Shown: one piece after another, positions 41,127 to 51,900 of the stretch
How the letters are laid out: each line of letters starts with the position of its first letter
Numbering within the stretch: the first letter of the stretch is position 1
DNA from: Tunturiibacter empetritectus
GTDB lineage: Bacteria; Acidobacteriota; Terriglobia; Terriglobales; Acidobacteriaceae
Direction: 5' to 3'
Length of the DNA stretch: 64,000 nt
NCBI RefSeq assembly: GCF_014201375.1
Contig: NZ_JACHDZ010000008.1
Location: forward strand, 62,001-126,000
Notes under the pieces: model-generated
What the model saw: only the letters and a program-made list of their open reading frames with translations
Told to the model about the DNA's origin: nothing
The model's database searches: none
Made by a program: the position numbers and the translations under genes

Positions 41127-43037
41127 CTAGGACTGTGCCGAAACGGACTCTTCGATCTCGTCGCCTTCTCCGGGTGCGAGAAAGAGATTTGTTTCGAGGC
41201 CGTGCTGGCGGGTGTAGAGATCGTAGTAGCGGCCTTGCAGTTTGTAGAGCGAGTCGTGGGTGCCGCGTTCGACGATCCTTCCCTGCTCGATGACGAGGAT
41301 CTGATCGGCGCGGCGGATGGTGGATAGGCGGTGCGCGATGACGAAGGTAGTGCGGCCTTGCATGAGGAAGTTGAGACCGCTCTGAATGAGGGCCTCGGAC
41401 TCTGAGTCGAGCGAACTGGTGGCTTCGTCGAGGATGAGGATGCGCGGATCGGCAAGGATGGCGCGGGCGATGGAGATACGCTGGCGCTGGCCGCCGGAGA
41501 GCTTGACGCCGCGTTCGCCGACGATGGTGTCGTACTGCTCGGGAAAGCGCTCGGCGAACTCGTCGACTCGGGCGATGCGACTGGCCTCCATCAGTTGCTC
41601 TTCGGTGGCCTGTGGGCGGCTGAAGAGGATGTTCTCGCGGATGGTACCGTCGAAGAGGAAGGTCTCTTGCAGGACGACTCCCAGCTGCTGGCGGTAGCTG
41701 CTGAGGCGGATGGTCGCGAGATCGATGCCGTCGATGAGAACCTGGCCGCCGACGGCGTTGTGAAAGCAGCAGATGAGCGAGATGATAGTGGACTTGCCGG
41801 AGCCTGAAGAACCCACGAGTGCGGTGACGGTTCCGGGTTTGGCTTCGAAGCTGATGCCGTGGAGGACTGGTTTGTTGGTTTCGTAGGCGAAGGTTACGTC
41901 TTGAAAGGCCACGTCGCCGTGGATGGGATTGATGACGACGGTGCGGCTCGGCTCGCTGTCTTCTTCGCGTTCGTTCAGAATCTCGGTGGTACGGTCGAGG
42001 CCTGCGAGGGCTTCGGTAAGCTGGGTGCCGATGGAGACGAGTTGAACGATGGGCGCCACCATGAAGGCGAGCAGCATGGTGTACTCCACGTAACCGCCGA
42101 CATCGAGGCGGTGGGCTGCGATCTCTTTCGCGCCGAGGTACATGATGAGACCGCCGACAACTCCCAGCACCATCGTGGAGGAGAGGGTCATCAGCGATTG
42201 GGCGGTGATGGAGCTGATTACATTCTTGAGGAGCCGTTCGACGCCGCGGGCAAAGACACGGGCCTCGCTCTCTTCGGCGTGGTAGCCCTTGACGACGCGC
42301 ACGCCGCCAAGCGATTCGGTGAGACGGCCAGTGACCTCGGCGTTAATTTTTGAGCGCTCGCGGAAGATGGGGCGGATGGTCTTGAAGGCCTTCTGCAGAA
42401 TGAGGCCAAAGACGAGCAGGATGCAGACGGTGAGGAGGGTCATGCGTCCGCTGATGCGGATGAGGATGCAGAAGGCGATGATTGCGGTGAGAATTCCGCC
42501 GACGAATTCGAGTAAGCCTGTGCCGACCAGATTGCGGACGCCTTCGACGTCAGTCATGATGCGGGCGACTAAGGTGCCGGTTCGGTTCTCGTCGTAAAAA
42601 GCTACAGGCAGGCGGCCGATGTGTTGTTGAACACGGGTACGAAGCTCTGAGATGAGCCGTTGGCCGGCTGTGGAGAGGAGTTGGGTGAGGGTGTAGGAGG
42701 TAACTCCTTGCAGGAAGGTGGCTGTGGCGACGGTTCCGATGATCCACGGCAGCAGGTTTAGCTCATGCTTGTACATCACGTTGTTGATGAGATAGCGCGA
42801 GGAGACCGGCAGAGCGAAGCTGCACAGACGGTTGATGATCATCAGCAGGAAACTGCCTGCGAGCAGCCACCGGCGCGGCTTGACCAGCTTCCAAACCTCT
42901 GGCATTACCTTGGTGAGTTTGGGCTTGGGACGCGAGGCTGTGAGGTCGGCCGCTGTGGCTCTGCCGGTGCCGCGAGAGGGACGGTCTGCGGCTTTCATAC
43001 CGCCGCCAAAACTGGATGGGCCGAAGGAGGAGGACAT
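41127..43037 (-). CDS. ABC exporter, MsbA-like (fused permease and ATPase)
   Basis: A 636-residue half-transporter that would work as a homodimer. A Gly/Ser-rich N-terminal tail of ~45 residues is followed by six membrane helices (~55-340) and a nucleotide-binding domain: Walker A GSSGSGKST (~412), Q-loop VLQETFLFDGTI, signature LSGGQRQR (~515), Walker B ILILDEATSSLD, and H-loop IAHRLSTI. Homologues flip lipid A-core (MsbA), lipids or drugs. The amino acids do not settle the substrate. A small membrane protein gene lies 30 bases upstream. Confidence 0.9.
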   Translation of the reverse strand: MSSSFGPSSFGGGMKAADRPSRGTGRATAADLTASRPKPKLTKVMPEVWKLVKPRRWLLAGSFLLMIINRLCSFALPVSSRYLINNVMYKHELNLLPWIIGTVATATFLQGVTSYTLTQLLSTAGQRLISELRTRVQQHIGRLPVAFYDENRTGTLVARIMTDVEGVRNLVGTGLLEFVGGILTAIIAFCILIRISGRMTLLTVCILLVFGLILQKAFKTIRPIFRERSKINAEVTGRLTESLGGVRVVKGYHAEESEARVFARGVERLLKNVISSITAQSLMTLSSTMVLGVVGGLIMYLGAKEIAAHRLDVGGYVEYTMLLAFMVAPIVQLVSIGTQLTEALAGLDRTTEILNEREEDSEPSRTVVINPIHGDVAFQDVTFAYETNKPVLHGISFEAKPGTVTALVGSSGSGKSTIISLICCFHNAVGGQVLIDGIDLATIRLSSYRQQLGVVLQETFLFDGTIRENILFSRPQATEEQLMEASRIARVDEFAERFPEQYDTIVGERGVKLSGGQRQRISIARAILADPRILILDEATSSLDSESEALIQSGLNFLMQGRTTFVIAHRLSTIRRADQILVIEQGRIVERGTHDSLYKLQGRYYDLYTRQHGLETNLFLAPGEGDEIEESVSAQS

Positions 43038-43067
43038 AGCTGATCTGAGTTTACGCTGGAGGCGCTG

Positions 43068-43445
43068 TCAGGCGAGGCGAGCACGGCGGGCTGAGATGAA
43101 AGAACGGACACAGAAGAGCACGTAGATCAGGCAGAACAGACAGAGCGCGCCCTTCTCTTCGACGGCGATGGGGTGAGGGAATGTGGCGCCACGGGAGAGC
43201 TTGAGCGTGTCGATCGCGGAGGGAATCATTCCCAGAAAGACCAGCAATGCTACGGTGACGGAGATGTGCATCCAGAGCATGCGCTTTTTGGAGTCGTCAG
43301 TATTCGCCATGACGCCAAAGAGGACAAAGAAGAGGCCAATGCCGCTCGGGATCAGAGCCGTTGGGTGAGCGCTGCCCGTAGTGACATATCCGGTGATACC
43401 GAGCAAGATGAGCAGAATGCCAAAGGCGATAGTGAGCTTTGCCAT
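43068..43445 (-). CDS. Small four-helix membrane protein, unknown
   Basis: A 125-residue protein with four hydrophobic helices (~5-22, 32-48, 57-75, 98-115). Features are the GITGYVTTGSAHPTALIPSG loop between helices 1 and 2 and TDDSKKRMLWMH after helix 2. Related short proteins occur alone in many genomes. I do not recognise a function. It ends 30 bases before the ABC exporter gene. Confidence 0.72.
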   Translation of the reverse strand: MAKLTIAFGILLILLGITGYVTTGSAHPTALIPSGIGLFFVLFGVMANTDDSKKRMLWMHISVTVALLVFLGMIPSAIDTLKLSRGATFPHPIAVEEKGALCLFCLIYVLFCVRSFISARRARLA

Positions 43446-43533
43446 GAGATGAACTCCTTGATTGAACCACTATCAGGATACTTGAATGGCAGGTCTAACC
43501 ATCTGGCAGAGGCTCGTAGAAGCGTTTGACAAC

Positions 43534-43565
43534 AAAATACCCAGCTCGAAAGCTGGGTATTTTTG
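43534..43565. terminator. Terminator between the 43.6 kb gene and the small membrane protein gene
   Basis: AAAATACCCAGCT and AGCTGGGTATTTTT form a perfect stem around a CGAA tetraloop, with A- and T-tracts on both sides. It would end minus-strand transcripts of the gene at 43599-43940. Confidence 0.9.
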
Positions 43566-43598
43566 CGGGCTGTGTATCGTGCGAAGACCAGACTTCGG

Positions 43599-43940
43599 TT
43601 ATCTTGGGCCGTTCATCAGATGAGCGATTGCAGCATCATACCCGCGACGGAAGCCCTCGCGATAGTCGCCTCTTGCACTTGCGGGCACATGAGGATGACG
43701 GTACTCGTCGCGATTGTTTACGTCGGGGCGACGATGATTGTCAACGTCCTTACGCGCTCCCTCGATGCCGTCATGGTAACCCTGACGCTGAATGTCGCGG
43801 AACTCCTGCGGTGGGGCGTCCCAGCCACCGGGCCCCTGTCCGAAACCCTGAGGTAACGGCGTGTATGGCTGACCGAACACGAAACCGGGAGCAGCAAGTG
43901 CGATAGCAAGTGCTGGGATAGCGAGTCTATTAATCTTCAT
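43599..43940 (-). CDS. Small exported protein rich in Arg, Asp, Tyr and Pro
   Basis: A 113-residue protein with a clear signal peptide (IPALAIALAAPGFVFGQ). The mature part has two related segments, FRDIQRQGYHDGIEGARKD (~47-65) and DYREGFRRGYDAAIAHL (~92-108), around a His/Asn/Arg-rich middle. I know no function. It has its own terminator. Confidence 0.72.
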   Translation of the reverse strand: MKINRLAIPALAIALAAPGFVFGQPYTPLPQGFGQGPGGWDAPPQEFRDIQRQGYHDGIEGARKDVDNHRRPDVNNRDEYRHPHVPASARGDYREGFRRGYDAAIAHLMNGPR

Positions 43941-44029
43941 TTGATCCTACCTCCGTGCGTCTTCTGCACAGGTAATCAGATGAGAGGTCTTGATTCCTCG
44001 TTGTCTGAAGGCAGGTTGTTGTCTGGAGG

Positions 44030-44920
44030 TCAGGCTGCACGCTTTTTGATTGCAGCTAATACATCTTCCGGCTTCCACTCGTTGGTGGGGTACCAGTCGA
44101 TGATCTTGCCATCTTTGCCGATGAGGACCGTCGATAGAGAGTGAGTGAGAGATTTGCTGTCGCCGGGGGTGACGCCTACGTTGAAAAACTGTGTCATCGC
44201 AGGCAACTCTTTTTCCGGAGGCGCTGCGAAGTCCCAATGAAGAAACTTTTCGTTGGTGTAGTTGCCGGTGTACGCGCCCCCGTAGCTGCGAAGAACTTTT
44301 GGCGTGTCGTAGGCTGGGTCGAAGCTGACGCTGATGAGATGGGTCTGCTTGTAGAGGGCTGGGTCGGCGGCAAGCGCTTTGTCGATGTCGGCGAAGTTGT
44401 GGCTCATGCGGGGGCAGAAATCTGCGAGCTGACAACGGGTGTAGATGAAGGTCATCAGCACGACCTTGCCCTTGAACTGGTCGAGATGAATCGTGCGGTC
44501 GCTCTGGTTGAGGAGTTTAAAGTCGGGCACGGGATCGCCTATGGTGGGAACGTGATAGGCGATGGGAGGTTTGTAGTCGGGGCGGGCCTGGGCGATGACG
44601 ACGATATCTTTGAGACGAACATTTTCGAAGTTGTCGCCCTGCTTGTCGGCGAGGACCTTGGCGGTGATGCGGTCGCCGGGGTGGAGTTCGCTGACGACGC
44701 TGGGATCGGCGAGCTTGTAGTCCATGGTCATCGCCTCCATGAAGCCGGGAACCTGCTCGCCATCGAGCGTGACGTGTGTGGCATCGGTGGAGACGACCTG
44801 GCCGCGAATGGTGAAAGTACTTGCGGCAGAAGCTGGCTTGGATGGGGTGGATGATGCGTTCTGGTGACAGCCAGCGAGAAGAACAAGAAAGGCGAGGAGA
44901 AATAAAGGCTTGCGGGACAC
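44030..44920 (-). CDS. SCO1/SenC-type lipoprotein fused to a CusF-like copper-binding domain
   Basis: A 296-residue lipoprotein with lipobox LLAGC (Cys18). Residues ~35-110 resemble the periplasmic copper-binding domain that carries a Met/Trp-type site (VPGFMEAMTMDY). Residues ~120-295 are a thioredoxin-fold SCO domain: FTYTRC-type motif, here FIYTRCQLADFCPRMS, with the two Cys five residues apart, and a distal His in SLTHSLSTVLIG. SCO proteins deliver copper to the CuA site of cytochrome oxidase. Most have C-x3-C; the longer C-x5-C spacing here occurs in a related subgroup. No oxidase genes are in the window. Confidence 0.87.
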   Translation of the reverse strand: MSRKPLFLLAFLVLLAGCHQNASSTPSKPASAASTFTIRGQVVSTDATHVTLDGEQVPGFMEAMTMDYKLADPSVVSELHPGDRITAKVLADKQGDNFENVRLKDIVVIAQARPDYKPPIAYHVPTIGDPVPDFKLLNQSDRTIHLDQFKGKVVLMTFIYTRCQLADFCPRMSHNFADIDKALAADPALYKQTHLISVSFDPAYDTPKVLRSYGGAYTGNYTNEKFLHWDFAAPPEKELPAMTQFFNVGVTPGDSKSLTHSLSTVLIGKDGKIIDWYPTNEWKPEDVLAAIKKRAA

Positions 44921-44979
44921 GGGCAGACTCCTGAGTCAATGATAATGGCTGAACGGTGAGATTACGCAGGGGGCGATTG

Positions 44980-46137
44980 ATGGAGCGAAGTAAGAAGGAG
45001 GCGCCTTCTCCGGGGCTGATGCACTTTGGGCTGATGCTGGCCGGGCTGGGAACCGCATTGCTGGGGCCGATTCTTCCTTTGCTAGCGAAGCAGTGGGAGA
45101 TGGTGGACTCGCAGAGCGGGCTTCTGATGATGGCGAAGTTCTGCGGTGCGTTTCTTGGTGGAGTGACGGTTTCGCAAAGGCTGAGGTGGAGTCTGCTGGT
45201 GGGCCTGGCAGCAGGCGCGGTAGGGTTCGGTGGCTTTGCGCTGTCTCCGTCGATGGGGCTGGGGTGCATCGGTTTGTTTGTGGGGGGATTTGGGCTGGGG
45301 CAGATCATTACTTCGATCAACATTCTGGCTGGCCGCAAGTTCACGGCGCATCGGGGCTCTGCTCTGTCACTGTTGAATTTTTCTTTCAGCCTGGGAGCCA
45401 TGTTGTCTGCGCTACTGGCGGCATGGCTGTTGCCGCACTTTGCCTTGAAGGGAGTGCTTGAAGTATTCGCTGGTCTGTTTGTGGTTGGGCTGTTGGTGCT
45501 GTGGATGCAGATGCGTGGAGATGTTTCGGGAGCTGAAAGCTTCGACGCTACACCGCTACAAACCGGGCCGCAGACGGGATTGAGCGGGCGCGTCTATCTG
45601 TACTTCGCTGGATTGCTTGTGCTCTACGGTGGGTTGGAGACGTGCTTGAGCGGGTGGCTGACGACGTTCGCACTGCGCTATGGGGATAAGACACTGGCGG
45701 TGAGCGAGTATACGACGCTGCTGCTTTGGATGGCGCTGACCTTCGGGCGGCTGGGCGCTTCGGCAGTGATGCTGCACGTGGGAGAGAAGACGGCGCAGCA
45801 ATGGACTCTTGCACTGGCGGCCGGATTCACGGCGGCCCTGGCGATGGCGCATTCTGCGGGGACGATTGCGATCTTTGCTGTGCTTCTCGGGCTTAGTCTT
45901 GCGCCATTCTTTCCGGCTACCTTTGCGCTACTGATGGCGGAGCGGCCGACGGCGCGGCAGGCGGGGATCGTGGTCGCGGTTTCGGGGCTGGGGGCGGCGG
46001 CTTTGCCGTGGATGATGGGAGTAATTTCTACACGGACTGGATCACTGCAACTGGCGCTTGCCCTGCCCTTTGCGGCCGCTCTGGGACTTCTCGCGATGAG
46101 TTTGTTTGCACCTCGGGCGTTGGCTGTTGCGGAGTGA
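44980..46137 (+). CDS. MFS transporter
   Basis: About 385 residues from the ATG at 44980, which has AGGGGG six bases upstream. Around twelve hydrophobic helices are visible with a central loop at ~185-205. The first half has LAGLGTALLGPILPLLAK and a RLRW loop; the second half has LTFGRLGASAV and FFPATFALLMAE. It resembles the sugar-permease-like (FucP/YfkF) branch of MFS, but the substrate is unknown. It is divergent from the SCO gene. Confidence 0.85.
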   Translation: MERSKKEAPSPGLMHFGLMLAGLGTALLGPILPLLAKQWEMVDSQSGLLMMAKFCGAFLGGVTVSQRLRWSLLVGLAAGAVGFGGFALSPSMGLGCIGLFVGGFGLGQIITSINILAGRKFTAHRGSALSLLNFSFSLGAMLSALLAAWLLPHFALKGVLEVFAGLFVVGLLVLWMQMRGDVSGAESFDATPLQTGPQTGLSGRVYLYFAGLLVLYGGLETCLSGWLTTFALRYGDKTLAVSEYTTLLLWMALTFGRLGASAVMLHVGEKTAQQWTLALAAGFTAALAMAHSAGTIAIFAVLLGLSLAPFFPATFALLMAERPTARQAGIVVAVSGLGAAALPWMMGVISTRTGSLQLALALPFAAALGLLAMSLFAPRALAVAE

Positions 46138-46182
46138 TTTCGGAGTCTGCTTTTCCTGCGACGTTGGGCGTATAACCAAAGG

Positions 46183-48921
46183 ATGGATGGTCGTGGGCTG
46201 CTGCCGGGTGGGATTGCTGAGGCGTTGGAGCAGGGTTCAGTCGTTGTAACGGGTAACCAGCGAGCAGCACGGGCGATTCGACGCGGGTGGGATCGGCGTA
46301 ACCGCGCTTTGGGTCTGGCAAGCTGGTCGCCTGCGACTGTGACGTCATGGGATGCATGGCTTGCGAAGATGTGGCAGCGGTTGTTGGTGGAGGGCCACGT
46401 CACCGCGATGATGTTGAATCATTCGCAGGAGCAGGTGGTTTGGCGAACCATTCTTGAGGCCGACGATGAACTAGCTAGTTTGCGGAGTGTGGACACGCTG
46501 GCGGCTATGGCGGCGGACGCGTGGCGGCTGGTATGCAGCTACGATGGGCGATTGAACCTGCAGGCAGCGATTGGCAACTCGGATACACGATCGTTTCAAC
46601 GATGGGCGCGCACCTTTGAACGGCTTTGCGAGGCTGAGGGATTTGTCGCACAGGCCCAACTGGAGGACACGCTTCGCAAAGAAGTCGAAAGGGAGGCTGC
46701 GAGAAGCGTGTTCATCGGACTCCTAGCGGACAGGGTCGTGCTGGTGGGATTCGATCAGATGACCCCGTCACAAAGCCGATTGGTAGAGGCGTTGCATTCG
46801 ACGGGAATACAAGTGGAAGAGCTACGACTGAATCTTCCTGCGCAGCGACGGTTGCTGGTGGAAGCGGCCGATGGCCAGGAGGAACTGTTTCTCGCGGCGC
46901 GCTGGGTGCGGAGATTTCTCGAAGAGAACACGGGGGCAACCATCGCTGTGATCGCGCCCGCGCTTGAGACGGAGCGCAGAGAGATTGACCAAGTGTTTCG
47001 TGAGGTGCTGGCTCCTGAGCTTGAAGACATCCACGCGGACGATCACGTTGGCCCTTATGAGTTTTCGCTTGGTTCGACGTTGAGTGAGACTCATCTGGTT
47101 GCTGTCGCCTTCGATCTACTGCGATGGTCAAACGAGCCGTTGCCTCTGGAGAGGGTGAGTGCGTTGCTGCTGTCGCCTTACTTCGCGATGAGCAGTGGAG
47201 AGCGGAGCGCGCGTGCGGAGTTCGATGCCTTTGAACTGCGTAAGGCGCGGATGCTGCGGCCGGAGATCTCGCTGCTTGGACTGATCGAGATGATGGATGG
47301 ATCAAAACGGAGGGCGAAGTTTCCGCAAGTGCTCGGTACATTGCGCGCGATGCAGCGGGTTGCGGGCCGATTGCAGGGGCTCGATGAACGCTCTCATGCA
47401 GAGTGGGCGGAGAAGATGCGGGAGTTCCTGATGACGGCGGCGTGGGGCACAGGGGGCGGGGACTCTACTGTCGAATTTCAGACGCAGCGGAAGTGGGAGA
47501 GTGCTCTGGATGAAGTCGCGATGCTGGACTTCGAGGGCGTAGCTGTCGACTATGCGCAAGCCTTGGAAGCACTCGAAAGAGTTGCGCGCCTGACTATGTT
47601 TGCGCCTGAGTCGCGAGAAGCGCCCGTGCAGGTGATGGGTCCGCTGGAGGCTGCTGGAAGCACGTTTGATGCGGTGTGGTTCTTGCGCGCGGGCGAGCTC
47701 GACTGGCCAATGTCAGCTGTCGGCAGTTCCCTGCTGCCCTGGCATCTACAACGTGAATTGGAGATGCCGGGAACAGATCCGACGCTCGACAGTGAACGCG
47801 CGCAGAAGATCACGGAACGGATTACGGCAAGTGCGGGCAGCATTGTATTCAGCTATGCGAAGGAATCTTCGGAGGGAACCCAGAGGCCTTCGCCATTGTT
47901 GACCGGGCTCGGCCTGGAGACGGTTAAGGCTGCTGAGTTTGTGGAGTCTGAATCACAGCGGACCCTCGTTGAGTTGGAAGATATTGCGGATGCTGCTCAG
48001 GTTCAGGCGCCACCAGACAGAGTGATTCGCGGTGGCGCAAAAGTTTTGGAGCTGCAGGCAGCGTGTGGTTTTCGTGCGTTTGCAGAGAAGCGATTGTGGG
48101 CGACGGAGCTTGAGTCGATTGAGCCTGGCATGGATGCGCGAGAGAGCGGTACGGCGCTGCACAAGGCGCTCGAGATTTTTTGGGACGAGGTGAAGACGCA
48201 GTACAATCTACGTTCGATGACCATGGAGGAACGGGATGAGGCACTAATCTGGTGTGTCGCCAGGGCGTTGAAGCAGACATTAGAAGCGAGTGCGACCGAC
48301 TGGGATAAGGCTTATGTAGAGGTGCAGAGCGAGAGGTTGCGCAGACTTCTGTCCGGATGGCTTGAGCTGGAACTGGAGCGAAGACTGCCGTTTGAGGTGA
48401 AGCTCAGTGAGAAAGAATTTAACGATGTCCGCGTTGGGCCGCTGCGTTTGAGTGTACGCATGGACCGGGTCGACGTTGTGGAAGGCGGGGAGGTGCTGAT
48501 CGACTACAAGACTGGCTCGGCTTCGGCGAATGATTGGCTAACGCAGAGGCCCAACGCTCCTCAGCTTCCGCTGTATGCGATTCTCTCTCAAGCAGACCAG
48601 CTGCAGGGTATCGCATTTGGCCTCGTCAAGGCTGGTAAAGATCGTGGTCTACAGGGGTACGCTGCGAGTGATGGAGTGCTGCCCAAGCCAACCAGACTGA
48701 AAGAAGCTGCAACACTTGAAGCGCAGGTGGAGCGATGGAGAGAGGTGCTGGTGGGGCTGGCTGAGGAGTTTTATTCAGGCGATGCGCGTGTGAGTCCAAA
48801 GACATTTCCGGGGACCTGCGCTCACTGCGGACAGAGGATCTTTTGCCGGCTTGACGTGTCGTTGCTTGAGGAGGAGGACGAGCAGGAGGACGGCTCTGTG
48901 GCGGAGGTGAGCCGTGGCTGA
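46183..48921 (+). CDS. AddB-like PD-(D/E)XK nuclease with Fe-S cysteines (probable DNA repair)
   Basis: A 912-residue protein. The N-terminal ~550 residues resemble an inactive UvrD/AddB helicase fold: VVVTGNQRAARAIRR stands where a Walker A would be, so no ATP site is seen. The C-terminal ~290 residues are a PD-(D/E)XK nuclease with MDRVD...VLIDYKTG (~760-777). Cysteines at ~626 (QAAC) and ~879-888 (CAHCGQRIFC) bracket the nuclease as in the 4Fe-4S cluster of AddB. Similar ~900-residue proteins next to a RecB-like helicase are known as probable double-strand-break repair factors. Its stop overlaps the helicase start by eight bases. Confidence 0.85.
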   Translation: MDGRGLLPGGIAEALEQGSVVVTGNQRAARAIRRGWDRRNRALGLASWSPATVTSWDAWLAKMWQRLLVEGHVTAMMLNHSQEQVVWRTILEADDELASLRSVDTLAAMAADAWRLVCSYDGRLNLQAAIGNSDTRSFQRWARTFERLCEAEGFVAQAQLEDTLRKEVEREAARSVFIGLLADRVVLVGFDQMTPSQSRLVEALHSTGIQVEELRLNLPAQRRLLVEAADGQEELFLAARWVRRFLEENTGATIAVIAPALETERREIDQVFREVLAPELEDIHADDHVGPYEFSLGSTLSETHLVAVAFDLLRWSNEPLPLERVSALLLSPYFAMSSGERSARAEFDAFELRKARMLRPEISLLGLIEMMDGSKRRAKFPQVLGTLRAMQRVAGRLQGLDERSHAEWAEKMREFLMTAAWGTGGGDSTVEFQTQRKWESALDEVAMLDFEGVAVDYAQALEALERVARLTMFAPESREAPVQVMGPLEAAGSTFDAVWFLRAGELDWPMSAVGSSLLPWHLQRELEMPGTDPTLDSERAQKITERITASAGSIVFSYAKESSEGTQRPSPLLTGLGLETVKAAEFVESESQRTLVELEDIADAAQVQAPPDRVIRGGAKVLELQAACGFRAFAEKRLWATELESIEPGMDARESGTALHKALEIFWDEVKTQYNLRSMTMEERDEALIWCVARALKQTLEASATDWDKAYVEVQSERLRRLLSGWLELELERRLPFEVKLSEKEFNDVRVGPLRLSVRMDRVDVVEGGEVLIDYKTGSASANDWLTQRPNAPQLPLYAILSQADQLQGIAFGLVKAGKDRGLQGYAASDGVLPKPTRLKEAATLEAQVERWREVLVGLAEEFYSGDARVSPKTFPGTCAHCGQRIFCRLDVSLLEEEDEQEDGSVAEVSRG

Positions 48922-51900
48922 TCTTTTTGTCGTGCCAAGGAGCGACAACCTTCCAGATCTTCCAATGGGTACGAGCTGTACAAGGCCACCGGATTGGCAG
49001 GAGCGAGAGCGAGCGCTTGATATTCGACGGTCGTGGATCGTTGAGGCGCCGGCGGGGTCTGGCAAGACCGGTCTGCTGATACAACGCTACCTGAAGCTGC
49101 TGGCCGATGAGAGCGTCGAAGATCCTAGCCAGGTTCTCGCCATCACATTCACCGTAAAGGCGACGGCGGAGATGCGGGAGCGTGTCATTAATCAACTGGA
49201 AAGCGCTGCCCGGAGCGAGCCACTGAAGAACGACTCCGACTTTGATCGTGTGACACGTGTGTTGGCGGAGATGGTGCTCCGTCGCGACGCTTTATTGGGA
49301 TGGGAGTTGCTGCAACATCCGCGCAGACTGAATATTCGCACGATCGATTCGGTTTGCGGTGAGGTGGCGCGATTGTTGCCGGTTCTCTCGGGCGCTGGAG
49401 GGCGACAGATCCCGGTTGAAGATGCGACGTTGATGTATCGCGAAGCGGCACGAGAGACCTTAATGCAACTCGGTGGAGCCGATGTTGAGCTGGACACTGC
49501 CCTGCGCACCGTTTTGTTGCATCGGGATGGCAGTCTTCGCGATTGCGAGCGTCTGTTGATGGAGATGCTGCCGCTGCGCAACCAGTGGGGAGAGCTGGTT
49601 CCGCTGGGGACGCAGCAGCTGGATGATGCTTTTCTGGATGAAACGGTATTGCCTAAGCTTGAGCTGGCGCTGGAGCAGGCGGTCTGTGTAGGACTAACGC
49701 TATTGTCGCTCAGCGTTCCGGCGGATATTTTGCAGGAACTGACATCGCTTGCGGGTGAGATGGGGCACGCGGAAGGTTATCGAGGAAGTCCTTCTCCGAT
49801 TGCTATGTGCGCCGGGCTGCACCAAACGCCGCAGGAGACCTCTGAAGACCTCGAACGCTGGCGGGGCTTGATTCATCTGCTCACGACGCAGGAGTCGAAG
49901 TGGAGGGCCACCGCAGCAAGGAATCATCTCGGCTTCGAAATTGAAAGACATCACGCCGAGCGGTTGAAGCTTCTGGTGCAACAGCTGCGGGATCGCGACG
50001 ATGTGCTGGAGGCAATCAAGAGAGTGAGGAGCCTGCCGCCTGTTCAGTATCCGCAGGAGCAGTGGGTCGTGGCAAAGGCGTTGTTTCGAGTTTTGAACAG
50101 GGCGCTGGCTGAGTTGCAGCTGGTGTTTGCGCGGCGTGAAGAGTGCGATTTTGCCGAACTTGGACTGCTGGCGCGGGTTGTATTGCAGCGGGAGGGTGCC
50201 GTCGCCGATTTGAACAAGGCGTTGGGAATGAGTCTTCAGCACCTTCTTGTCGATGAGATGCAGGACACGTCCTCGGGCCAATACGAACTGATTCAACTGC
50301 TCACACAGAGATGGGACGGGCATGGTCAGACAGTATTTCTCGTCGGCGATCCGAAGCAGTCGATTTACCTGTTCCGGCAGGCGCGGGTGGAGCGATTTGT
50401 GAAGACGATGCAGACGGAGTTTCTGGGGGACCTTCCCGTTGGCAGACTACAGTTGACGGCAAACTTCCGTTCGCAGAGAACTCTTGTTGAAGCGTTCAAC
50501 GATGATTTCTCGCTGCTGTTTCCTCGGAAGATCAGTGCCACAAACCCCGAGGATGTGCCGTATGTCGAGGCACGGGCTGTACGGGGACCTTCGCGAAGTG
50601 GCTCGATGAATCTTGTGTGGCATGCGCGTGTTCTGGCTTCGGAGACTTCGGCCGAAGCGACAAAGAGAGCGAAGCGGCGACAGGCCAGGTTGGAGGCTGA
50701 AAAGGTGCGGGCCATCGTCGAGCATTGGCGCGACAGACCGTTGCCTCAGGGGCGGAGCGAGCCATGGAAGGTGGCTGTGCTGGTGCGGAGCCGCAATCTG
50801 CTGACCGAGATCGTGACGGAGCTGAAGGATGAGCTGAAGGGTGCGATCCCGTTTCGTGCAGTGGATATAGAGGCACTGGGCCAGAGGCAGGAGGTTCTCG
50901 ATCTCTTTGCACTGACCAGAGCACTGATGCACCCGGCTGATCGCGTGGCGTGGCTCGCGGTACTGCGTGCTCCGTGGTGCGGCCTTGGGCGTGGCGATCT
51001 TCATTTGCTGGCGGGTGGGGATGATCCCGACTGGGCAGAGAGATGCATGGGAGATGTGATCGCAGAGAGGCTGGACCTGCTGGAGGAAGAGATTCGCGCA
51101 AGGGTGATGCGGGTGTGGCCTGTGTTGCAGGCGGCAGAGGAGAAACGGTCGGGCTTGAGCGTGGCCCAATGGGTTGAGAGGACCTGGCGGACGTTAGGCG
51201 GTGACGCGTATTTAAAGCCGGGAGAACTGGCCAATGCACGAAGGTATTTGCAGCTTTTAGATGAGATGGAAGAGTACATCGGGGGGATTGATGTGAGTTT
51301 GTTGAAACGTCAACTCGATAAGTTGTTTGCCCAACCGGCGGCGAGAGGTTGGGCGGTCGATTTGATGACCATCCATAAGTCGAAGGGTCTGGAGTGGGAT
51401 GTCGTGATAGTACCGGGACTTCAGAAGAAGGATCCTGCGGATCGTGAAAGATTGTTGACGTGGAGCGAGATCGATTCCGACGACACAGAAGCCGCGCACA
51501 TCATGCTTGCGCCGATCGCGGGCCGCGGCGAGGGTTCCAGGGCGCTGAATCTCTGGTTGAGGGGTATTGATAAAGCAAAGAAGGCCGCGGAGAGAAAGCG
51601 TCTCTTCTATGTTGCGTGCACGCGAGCGCGGGAGGAGCTGCATCTGTTTGCATCGCCCGAAGCAACGGCGAGGGGAGAAGTCATACGACCGTATGGGAGT
51701 CTGCTGGCTACTGCGTGGCCCGCGGCGGAGCGACACTTTACGAGGGGTGCGCCGGCTTCGGAGAGGCTCGTTCAGATGCCAATGATGTTTCCCAAGTCCG
51801 AGGAAGAAGAGGGCTTCGTCGGCACGATTGCGGCAGGCGCCGACGAAGCGGCACGACCAGCGATGCTTCAGCGCCTTCCAATGGAGTTCAGGCTGGAATC

